From NCBI RefSeq assembly GCF_927798215.1, contig NZ_CAKMMW010000004.1:62001-126000 (forward strand): a stretch of 64,000 bases of DNA, in the 5' to 3' direction. Positions 8,628 to 16,077 of this stretch are shown piece after piece (the first letter of the stretch is position 1; the number at the start of each line of letters is the position of its first letter). The notes below the pieces were generated by a model. That model saw nothing but the letters and a program-made list of their open reading frames with translations, was not told the origin of the DNA and ran no database searches. The position numbers and the translations under genes were made by a program. Origin of the DNA: Paenibacillus_E allorhizoplanae (GTDB taxonomy: Bacteria > Bacillota > Bacilli > Paenibacillales > NBRC-103111).

Positions 8628-10163
8628 CTATTTTTTCCTATTTTTATTGTACCAGTCTGTACGCTCCTTGACCATCTGATCGCCGCCTTGCTTGCGCCAG
8701 GTTTTAACGAATTCATCAAAGTGTTCAACAGGTGCTTTGCCAAGTACAATTTTGCTGCCTTCTTCAAGGAACATCGTATCAATGTTGTACGTGTTTTTGG
8801 CAGCCGGCATACCTACAGCCTCATTCTTGAAGCCTTCTTTATCGCCAACAGCCCATGCAGCCTTCAACTTGGCGAAAGCAGCAGGATTGCTTAGTTTGGC
8901 TTCCTCTACCGCAGGATTCGTACCATGAATCTTGAAGATCACGTTAAATGCTTTATTTTTCTCCATCTTCGCTGTATCAACTACGATCTTGCCGTTTTCC
9001 TTTTTATACGAATCTCCTTCTTGCCCCAAATCGGTGAACATCTGGCCATCTTCACTCATCAGCCAATCAAAATATTTGATAACGGCTTCCGGATTTTTGG
9101 TACTCTTCATGATAATGTACGTTTTGGCTACTGGGCTCCAGCGGGTTCCGAGAGGGCCATCATAACCTGTACCTCGTGGAGTAGGAATGGCTACGACATT
9201 CGGTTTATCGTTCGGAATCGTTTTGTCTAAATCAGCTTGCCATTGCCATGCCAGTTGTTGCGTGTGCGACCACATGCCGACCAAACCGGATTTGATTTTC
9301 TGTTCCCAAACCGTTCTGGAATTGGTCAGAAATTCCGAATCCATTACTTTTTCGTCCACCATCGATTTGATAAATCCAAGCGATTGCTTCATATTGGGAT
9401 GAATATTCTGGATGATCACTTCGTTGTTGTAAAAGACTTCCGTGTAGGAGTTGTTGACGCCCCACATGCCGAAGATATTGTCGCCCCAAGTGAATTTCTC
9501 CCGCATGGAGAATGGGATTTCATCCTTCTTGCCGTTTCCGTTCGGATCTTTATCCCGGAATGCCTTCAGAACAGTCATCAGCTCATCGGAAGTTTTGGGA
9601 GCTTGCAGTCCTAGCTTATCCAACCAGTCTTGACGCACGTAAAGCGTTGAATTCGAATTACTGGAAGGCTGCGGAATGGCCAGAATTTTCCCGTTTACAG
9701 ATACAGCATCCCATGCAGCTTGGGGAATATTCTTTTTCAAGTTTGGACCAAATTTATCGATCAGATCGTTCAGTTCGAGAACCTTGCCTGCGGCAATCAG
9801 GTCAGCTTCAGGGCCTGACCAGGATTGATAGACATCTGGGAAATCACCGGATGCAAATTTCAGCTTAAGCTGGTCTTCATACTGCGAATGGGGTAGGGAT
9901 ACCAAGTCCACGTCCGTGTTCGTCTTCTTCTCCATGAAGACAATGTTGGGATCATTCGCATCCAATGGAGGAAGTGACTGATCGGAAGCAAACATCCGGA
10001 TTTTAACTGGTGCCGCTGGTGTTGCGGTAGGTGCTTGCGTTGCCTCTACAGTTTTGGTTGCTTCAGGCGTACTGACCGTATTGTCTTCCCCGTTTCCGCA
10101 ACCTGAAGCTATTAGCGAGAAAGCGGACAATATAAATGCTGTTTGCATAAACCCTTTTCTCAT
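8628..10163 (-). CDS. Sugar ABC transporter substrate-binding lipoprotein
   Basis: The 511-residue protein is an extracytoplasmic solute-binding protein of the LplA/YtcQ type. A lipoprotein signal ends in LIASGC at about residues 17-22, followed by a Thr/Ala/Pro-rich linker (about 25-53) and then the binding domain starting VKIRMFASDQ. The motif GNGKKDEIPFSM is typical of this family. It should capture an oligosaccharide outside the membrane and deliver it to the two permeases encoded just upstream. No ATPase gene is present, so a shared MsmX/UgpC-type ATPase encoded elsewhere is expected, as in B. subtilis. The substrate is probably a product of the GH172 and beta-helix enzymes of the same locus. 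Confidence 0.93.
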   Translation of the reverse strand: MRKGFMQTAFILSAFSLIASGCGNGEDNTVSTPEATKTVEATQAPTATPAAPVKIRMFASDQSLPPLDANDPNIVFMEKKTNTDVDLVSLPHSQYEDQLKLKFASGDFPDVYQSWSGPEADLIAAGKVLELNDLIDKFGPNLKKNIPQAAWDAVSVNGKILAIPQPSSNSNSTLYVRQDWLDKLGLQAPKTSDELMTVLKAFRDKDPNGNGKKDEIPFSMREKFTWGDNIFGMWGVNNSYTEVFYNNEVIIQNIHPNMKQSLGFIKSMVDEKVMDSEFLTNSRTVWEQKIKSGLVGMWSHTQQLAWQWQADLDKTIPNDKPNVVAIPTPRGTGYDGPLGTRWSPVAKTYIIMKSTKNPEAVIKYFDWLMSEDGQMFTDLGQEGDSYKKENGKIVVDTAKMEKNKAFNVIFKIHGTNPAVEEAKLSNPAAFAKLKAAWAVGDKEGFKNEAVGMPAAKNTYNIDTMFLEEGSKIVLGKAPVEHFDEFVKTWRKQGGDQMVKERTDWYNKNRKK

Positions 10164-10204
10164 ATAAACCTTCCTCTCAGAACTTGTTTATGAATCAAAG
10201 CGTG

Positions 10205-11083
10205 TTACTCTTTGATCGAACCGATGAGTGCGCCCTTAATAAAGTGCTTCTGGATGAAAGGGTAAACCAAAAGAATTGGAACTGTCGCGACTAGAATCGT
10301 TGCCATCTGCAGACCTTGCGGTGAAAGGACGACGTTGGATTCAACAAGGGAAGCCATTTCCTCGTTCATGTTAAACTGTGCAATCAAATTGTAAAGATAC
10401 AGCTGCAACGGTCTCTGTTTGAAATCATTGATGTACAGCAGAGCGGCAAAGTAATTATTCCAATGACTGACGGCATAAAAGAGAATCAAAGTCACCATGA
10501 TTGGCGTTGATAAAGGAACTGCAATTCGCCACAAAATGGAGAACTCCTTCATACCATCTACACGGGCAGCCTCGAACAGTTCCTCTGGCAGCGACCGAAA
10601 GAAGGTCAGACATATGAACATATTGAAGGCCGAAATCGCACCAGGAATAATTAACGCCCATACCGTGTTCAGCAAGTGAAGATTTTTTACAATCAAGTAC
10701 GTGGGAATCATTGGCGCTTGGAAGATCATCGTGAAGACAATCAGCAGCAGAATGATATTTTTCCCTTTAAGTCCCTGCTTAGCGAGCGGATATGCGGTTA
10801 CGACTGTCATGAACATGTTGACCGCCGTTCCGACAACGACGATGAATAGGGTGATGCCAAATGATCTCCAAAACACTTTATTTTCCATCACAACTTGATA
10901 ATTCGTAACATTTAGACCTTTGGGCCAAAAAGTAACTTCCCCCCGGATTAGCGCCTCCGGCGAACTAAGCGAGCTTGCAATGATATTGAGGAAGGGCAGC
11001 ATAACAGCAGCGCACGCAATTAGCAGTACGATGTAGTTAAACGCATCGAAGACTTTTTCTCCGAATGTGAGACGATAGCGCAT
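10205..11083 (-). CDS. Sugar ABC transporter permease, LplC/YtcP type
   Basis: The 292-residue protein has six predicted membrane segments and the CUT1 permease loop FEAARVDGMKEFSILWRI, which docks on the ATPase. The ending ALIGSIKE is typical of the second permease (LplC/YtcP) of these systems. It starts 17 nt after the stop of the first permease and precedes the binding protein by 41 nt, so the three form one operon driven by the promoter at 12121-12175. It forms the membrane channel together with the 11101-12069 product. Confidence 0.93.
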   Translation of the reverse strand: MRYRLTFGEKVFDAFNYIVLLIACAAVMLPFLNIIASSLSSPEALIRGEVTFWPKGLNVTNYQVVMENKVFWRSFGITLFIVVVGTAVNMFMTVVTAYPLAKQGLKGKNIILLLIVFTMIFQAPMIPTYLIVKNLHLLNTVWALIIPGAISAFNMFICLTFFRSLPEELFEAARVDGMKEFSILWRIAVPLSTPIMVTLILFYAVSHWNNYFAALLYINDFKQRPLQLYLYNLIAQFNMNEEMASLVESNVVLSPQGLQMATILVATVPILLVYPFIQKHFIKGALIGSIKE

Positions 11084-11100
11084 TGCTTGTTCCCCCTCTC

Positions 11101-12069
11101 TTAGAATAGACGCTCGCCAGTCGTACTGCGGCTGATCCGGTTAGCAGCAATCAATAGTGCGAACCCGACAATTGACTTAAACAATCCAATCGCGGTAGTC
11201 ATGCTGTATTCACCTTTGAGAATGCCTTCCCGATAAGCGTACGTATCGATAATGTCCCCAACCTCATATGTAATTGGACTCAGGAAGACATAGATTTGCT
11301 CGACGCCCAGATCGAGGGTATGCCCGATTTTCAATAGCAGAAGCAGCATGATCGCCGGCATCATACCGGGAAGCGTTACATGCAAGAGCTGCCTCCAGCG
11401 ACTTGCTCCATCGATTCGAGCTGCTTCGTACAACGAAGGATTGATTCCCGCAATTGCCGCTAAGAAAACAATTGCGCTCCAACCCGCTTCTTTCCACATG
11501 CCGGAGCTGACAACAATCGTACGAAACCAACTCGGCTCTTGCAGGAAAAAGATCGGCTCGTAACCAAATGCCTTTACCATATGATTAATAAGTCCGATCT
11601 GGGGGGACAGCAGCATGTAACCGAAGCCCGCAATGATGATCCACGATAGAAAATGAGGCAAATAAACGATGGTCTGTATAGTTCGGCGCATCGCCATGCT
11701 TCTGATCTCATTCAATAGAATGGCAAGTATGATCGGAGCAGGAAAAGCAAAGATCAGTTGATAAAAGCTAATGGCCAACGTGTTCCATAACAACCGTCGG
11801 AAATGTACAAACTCGAAAAACTGCTGAAACCATTTGAAGCCTACCCAATCGCTTTGCAAGAAGCCGCCATACAAGTTGTACTCTTGAAACGCTATAATGC
11901 TTCCTAATAAAGGAACATACTTGAATACTAAAAAGTATAAAATTCCTGGTGCCAACATCGCATAAAACGGCCAAAAACGCCTCATATAACGAAATGTTGG
12001 GATTCCGGCAAGTCGCGTGTGCTTGTTCTGAAGCGCCGCATCCTTCGCACTTGTCGGTGCAGTACTCAT
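11101..12069 (-). CDS. Sugar ABC transporter permease, LplB type
   Basis: The 322-residue protein is the first permease of the CUT1 system. It has a hydrophilic N-terminus, six membrane segments starting WPFYAMLAPGILYFLVFKY, and the docking loop YEAARIDGASRWRQLL. The C-terminal SRSTTGERLF is a usual LplB ending. It is the first gene of the transporter operon; its start lies about 71 bp from the conserved regulatory box at 12140-12175. It works with the LplC-type permease and the lipoprotein encoded downstream. Confidence 0.93.
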   Translation of the reverse strand: MSTAPTSAKDAALQNKHTRLAGIPTFRYMRRFWPFYAMLAPGILYFLVFKYVPLLGSIIAFQEYNLYGGFLQSDWVGFKWFQQFFEFVHFRRLLWNTLAISFYQLIFAFPAPIILAILLNEIRSMAMRRTIQTIVYLPHFLSWIIIAGFGYMLLSPQIGLINHMVKAFGYEPIFFLQEPSWFRTIVVSSGMWKEAGWSAIVFLAAIAGINPSLYEAARIDGASRWRQLLHVTLPGMMPAIMLLLLLKIGHTLDLGVEQIYVFLSPITYEVGDIIDTYAYREGILKGEYSMTTAIGLFKSIVGFALLIAANRISRSTTGERLF

Positions 12070-12120
12070 GAAGTTCGCCTCCCTCTTTACTGAGATGTAT
12101 CTTGGTCTCTTCTTACTTAA

Positions 12121-12175
12121 ATTGTAAGTGAAGCGTTTACACCAAACAATAAGGGGATCAACCGAAAAGCATAGG
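12121..12175 (-). promoter_or_regulatory. Transporter promoter with YesN-type box (site 1)
   Basis: On the minus strand TTGTTT (12144-12149) and TACAAT (12121-12126) are 17 bp apart. The block 12140-12175 reads CTATGC-N3-TCGG-N2-GAT-N2-CCT-N2-TTGTT in gene orientation, as in the copies at 12983 and 20272. TGTAAACGCTTCA (12129-12141) fills the spacer and resembles a shortened cre/LacI half; the same 13-mer recurs at 35525-35537. Confidence 0.75.
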
Positions 12176-12214
12176 AATCGTCTTGGGTTGTCGAACGATT
12201 ATCTATTATTCTTA

Positions 12215-12904
12215 TTAGGTTGTTTCGTCTTCATCCAGACGGTACACTTGTAAATTCGCATATTCAGCGATCAAAGGAGCCATCTGACGTAAACCGATCT
12301 TGCCGCTGCCCAGAACGTGACCAAATTCTGTGCCATCGTCCTCCCACTCCAATATAGGCAGTTCGTTTATTGCAAAACGGACCTTCGCTCCCTGCTTCCG
12401 AAGTACCATATGATAGGGCGATATACAATCCTCCACATTAGGAATCGGATCCGCGCCTTGAGCTACTAAATGAAAACCATAGCTTTTGCGCAAATTGCAT
12501 GTATGAAAGCCTCTTTCATCTGGGTACCTACGCCGGAAATAAGAAATATGCAACGTGTTGATGTCTCCGTGCGTGTAATGTGCATATTGACCAGACCGTT
12601 CGTTCAAATTGGTCGCGAACAAATCTTCCCCGTACTTTCCAGCTGCAGCAAAAAACATCATACTCAGACCAGGCTCCTTAATTGGCCAAAAATCCCACTC
12701 CACCTGAATGTCTCCAGGAAATTCTTCAGGGCACCAGAACACATAATTGGCCATTTGTTCCAAGCTTTCGTCGAGCGCGTTCTCCATCCGCAGCCTGCCG
12801 TTAGGAAATGTGATTTTGGCCTTGCCTTCCAACTTGAAGTCCTGAATATCCTCAATCGATGCCAGCTTATTTTCGTAGATTAGCGTCCGCTTTTCTTGAG
12901 ACAT
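12215..12904 (-). CDS. DUF1961 family protein, YesU-like
   Basis: The 229-residue protein resembles B. subtilis YesU (DUF1961), which has a concanavalin-like beta-sandwich fold and is encoded in the rhamnogalacturonan gene cluster. Motifs seen include VEWDFWPIKEPGLSMMFFAA, YAHYTHGDINTLHISYFRR and FHTCNLRKSYGFHLVAQG. There is no signal peptide. It probably is a cytosolic sugar-binding protein or hydrolase; its reaction is not established. It has its own promoter with the YesN-type box (12964-13018) and sits between the secreted beta-helix genes and the transporter operon. Confidence 0.85.
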   Translation of the reverse strand: MSQEKRTLIYENKLASIEDIQDFKLEGKAKITFPNGRLRMENALDESLEQMANYVFWCPEEFPGDIQVEWDFWPIKEPGLSMMFFAAAGKYGEDLFATNLNERSGQYAHYTHGDINTLHISYFRRRYPDERGFHTCNLRKSYGFHLVAQGADPIPNVEDCISPYHMVLRKQGAKVRFAINELPILEWEDDGTEFGHVLGSGKIGLRQMAPLIAEYANLQVYRLDEDETT

Positions 12905-12963
12905 TGTCTCTATTCCCCCTACCTGACTTTTTCTTTCTAAAATTTAGAAGTTCCTTTATCTCT

Positions 12964-13018
12964 ATTCTATCGCCAGCGCCTGTACCCAACAAGGAGGAGA
13001 TCATCCGAAATGCATAGG
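12964..13018 (-). promoter_or_regulatory. DUF1961 promoter with YesN-type box (site 3)
   Basis: On the minus strand TTGTTG (12987-12992) and TAGAAT (12964-12969) are 17 bp apart. The 36-bp block 12983-13018 carries CTATGC-N3-TCGG-N2-GAT-N2-CCT ending at the -35 box. The start codon lies about 79 bp downstream of the near edge of the block. Confidence 0.75.
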
Positions 13019-13038
13019 GTTAACAGGATTCTCACACC

Positions 13039-13074
13039 AATCAAGCCGTCCTGCTTACGCAGAACGGCTTGATT
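13039..13074 (-). terminator. Hairpin after the first beta-helix gene
   Basis: AATCAAGCCGT (13039-13049) pairs perfectly with ACGGCTTGATT (13064-13074), with an inner CTGC/GCAG stem. No clear U-tract follows, so it may be a weak terminator or an mRNA-stabilising hairpin. Confidence 0.6.
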
Positions 13075-13102
13075 ATACATAGGGATAACCTATCCCGATT
13101 CA

Positions 13103-15967
13103 CTATGGCAGAAGACCCGTTCCCTGATAAGGCGATGTCGCATCCAGCCTGAAATCCTCCTTCATCGGTGTCAGAAGACTCCATGTAGCAGGATTTGTAG
13201 CCGGATTCTTGCCCGTGTGGGTCCCTGCTTCCACATTTTTGTACAGATTACCTGTTGGGAAATCATACACATAATCTCCGTAATTGAAATAAATCGGGAC
13301 AGCGTATAAATCCGAATAGTCATCCCATCTTTCTACTAGGCTCCAATCAAAGGTAGAAGAGAACGGCGCCACATCCTTGAATTTAATCGGAGCTAAGCTT
13401 GCATTAGTCGTATTACCCGTTGCGGTAATATTGCCTAATGTCCCGTTATTTCCAGCTATGCTGTCAATGAAAACTTGCCCGCCATCTCGTGTATTGTTCG
13501 TGAAGACCATCGGATTGTGCGTATTGTCCGAAACATAGAACATTTTGTTCGAATTCACATGTCCACCAGGAATTTCATCATAGTGGAAATTGATTTGCCG
13601 AATCACATTATTTTCAAACCTGAATTTCGATGCATAATTGGAAGGCGTATCATGGATATAGGCAAATATATCCCTACTATGGGAGAAGTAATTGTCATGC
13701 ATCACAACTTCATCTGTAGGATCTGGTGTCTCCCCTGGAGCTGCAGAAAATCTTAATGTAAATAAGGTGCTGGCGGTGCCGATAAATACGTTGTTATAGA
13801 TCTCAGCACTGCCCGTTCTTTGACCATACTGGAAGGTACCGTCCTGCCATTGCTGGAACGGATCTTTCCAATCAAGAGCGTTCATGACGACAACGTTATT
13901 ATAAACCTTGACGCCATCTCCCATATTGGTCAATTGTATACCTTCCGTACCGGACCTTAAGACTCGATTATTAAAGATTTCCAGATTGGTGAAGATATGC
14001 TGTTTGCTGATATCACTGCTGGTATTTCCGATGTACATCCCTTCCGATTCCGAATCGTGGATGTACATATCATGGATTTTTACGCCATCCATGGTCGCCG
14101 TCGGAACACCGTCCGTTTTAATCAATAGACCAGCGAATCCGGCATGGGCAACCTCTATATGCGTAAGCTCGAAGTTTGTGGCGTTCTTGCTTACACTGAT
14201 GCCATTGGAATCGTTGCGGCCCACTTCAATTCCATATTTGCCTGCGGAAGTCAAGTAATTTCCATTCTGATGCCCTTGGAAATTGACATGACCTGTTTTA
14301 AGCACACTGTCATATTTGCCTGTTAAAATCCAATGTTTACCGCCTTCGATGGACAACGTATACGAATAGGTGCCGCTGACTTTTACCTGACCGCCATAGT
14401 TTGTAATAATCAGAGGATTACTGGCCGTCCTTTGCGGTAGATTCCCAAGTTTAATGTATTGATAATTCCCGGCAGGGATGTAGAGCCGTTCAAGTGTCAG
14501 CCAATTGACATTTGGGAAAGAGGCTTGCAAGTCAATGTAGTAGATGGTAGTAGCCCCTTGAACGGGCAATATCAATTGGCTGTATTGTGAGATGGCCAGA
14601 TCGAATGTGCCAAATATACCGGATCCATCCTGCGCAGTTGCCTTTACCGTTACGTTCCCATCTGATACCGCTGTCAGCAAGCCGCTTGAAGTAATCGTAG
14701 CGCTTCCGGTTCCGTTCACAACCGACCAAGTGATGTTGGCATTCGTTGCATCGAAAGGCTGCACAACAGCCGACATCTGCAGTGTACTGCCCGTTAATAG
14801 GCTGGTGGCTCCCCCCGCTCCTGTTAAGGTTATTCCACTTACAGCACGATAGGGTGAGTCTTGAATCCCGTTGCCATTCTCGTCAATCCAGCCAACGAAC
14901 GCATATTCACTGGCCCTATTCGTCATCGCAAGAGGACTGCGTGCTAACAAATACCTGGCCTTCGGCACCACAGGGTTGCTGGTGACATCTTTGTCCTTCA
15001 CCCATGCTGTCGTTGCTCCGGTTGACAGATTTTGCGCACTGTTGAAGTTGATTCGCGTTTCCGTGAAACCACTGTTATTCACCATGTCAATGTCATCATC
15101 CCACCAAAGTGACGCATAAGGTGTCTGATTTCCTGAACTAGACGCTCTGTATTGGGTCCATGTTGACGTTAATCTCACCTTGCTCCAATCCGCTCCAAAG
15201 TCCATATAGCCCACCCTGTCGGCATAGGCTGGCGCATCATCCGCTGTTACGCCTCCCGTCGGTTGACCTGTTAGAGAATCGAGACTTGGCTGACCATCAA
15301 AAGCGTTGTCCAGAGGATAAAACTGGCTTCCACTCGCCTGTCCGGCCACAGTAGGCGTAATGATTTTATAGGACTCCTCAACGAGATATCCCACGATTGC
15401 ATATTCGCTCGCTCGGTTTGTCATGTTGATTGGAGAGCGAAGCATCAAATACCGTCCCGATGGCGAAACCGGGCTGAGGCTTACGTCATTGTCCTGTATC
15501 CAAGGTGTTGTAGTGCCTGTGTTGGGGAGATCCTGTACACTGTTGAAGTTAAGATGAGTTTCCGTTAATCCACTGTCATTGGTCATGTCGATATCGTTGT
15601 CCCACCACAGCTCAGTATAGGGGGTCATATCACCGACACTTGATGCCCTATACTTCGTCCAGGTAGATGTGATTCGTACATTTGCCCAATTCGGGCCGAG
15701 ATCCACATATCCGACCCGGCTCGTGGAATAGGCTGGCGCATTGTTCGGTCCTGCACCGCCGACTGGCACCCCGGCACCATCGAGCGCAGCATCCGTACTG
15801 TCAAAAGCATTCTCTAACGGAAAGAATGTACTTCCCGTCGCCGCTCCGGCAGCGGAAGGTTGAATCAACTGCAACGCTCCATTTGCCATTGCAGTGCTTC
15901 CCGTGAGCCAAAACGCTAGCAACATCAGGTTGACAATCAACGTACTCGTGAGCATTTTTTTCATCAC
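13103..15967 (-). CDS. Secreted right-handed beta-helix protein with two N-terminal sandwich modules
   Basis: The 954-residue protein starts with a signal peptide ending near TGSTAMANG. Two copies of a module of about 160 residues follow (about 32-195 and 205-365), each with VGY(V/M)D(L/F)G, WTKYRASS or WTQYRASS, LWWD(N/D)DIDM and NRASEYA motifs. Next come a bacterial Ig-like (BIG2) domain (about 370-460) and a parallel beta-helix (about 470-900) with many NN-V/I repeats. Such helices carry polysaccharide lyase or hydrolase sites, but I cannot assign a family. It is a tandem paralog of the 16078-18990 gene with one more module. It lies in the GH172 operon, before the hairpin at 13039. GTG at 15967 and ATG at 15964 are both possible starts behind GAGGAGG. 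Confidence 0.85.
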   Translation of the reverse strand: MMKKMLTSTLIVNLMLLAFWLTGSTAMANGALQLIQPSAAGAATGSTFFPLENAFDSTDAALDGAGVPVGGAGPNNAPAYSTSRVGYVDLGPNWANVRITSTWTKYRASSVGDMTPYTELWWDNDIDMTNDSGLTETHLNFNSVQDLPNTGTTTPWIQDNDVSLSPVSPSGRYLMLRSPINMTNRASEYAIVGYLVEESYKIITPTVAGQASGSQFYPLDNAFDGQPSLDSLTGQPTGGVTADDAPAYADRVGYMDFGADWSKVRLTSTWTQYRASSSGNQTPYASLWWDDDIDMVNNSGFTETRINFNSAQNLSTGATTAWVKDKDVTSNPVVPKARYLLARSPLAMTNRASEYAFVGWIDENGNGIQDSPYRAVSGITLTGAGGATSLLTGSTLQMSAVVQPFDATNANITWSVVNGTGSATITSSGLLTAVSDGNVTVKATAQDGSGIFGTFDLAISQYSQLILPVQGATTIYYIDLQASFPNVNWLTLERLYIPAGNYQYIKLGNLPQRTASNPLIITNYGGQVKVSGTYSYTLSIEGGKHWILTGKYDSVLKTGHVNFQGHQNGNYLTSAGKYGIEVGRNDSNGISVSKNATNFELTHIEVAHAGFAGLLIKTDGVPTATMDGVKIHDMYIHDSESEGMYIGNTSSDISKQHIFTNLEIFNNRVLRSGTEGIQLTNMGDGVKVYNNVVVMNALDWKDPFQQWQDGTFQYGQRTGSAEIYNNVFIGTASTLFTLRFSAAPGETPDPTDEVVMHDNYFSHSRDIFAYIHDTPSNYASKFRFENNVIRQINFHYDEIPGGHVNSNKMFYVSDNTHNPMVFTNNTRDGGQVFIDSIAGNNGTLGNITATGNTTNASLAPIKFKDVAPFSSTFDWSLVERWDDYSDLYAVPIYFNYGDYVYDFPTGNLYKNVEAGTHTGKNPATNPATWSLLTPMKEDFRLDATSPYQGTGLLP

Positions 15968-16077
15968 TACTTACCTCCTCATAGAAATCTATACATAACC
16001 GCATTAGCGGACTATGTCAAACGATTCGAGTCTGGTTTTCATGCAGGTGATGAGCGAAGACGAATACACGGGACGGT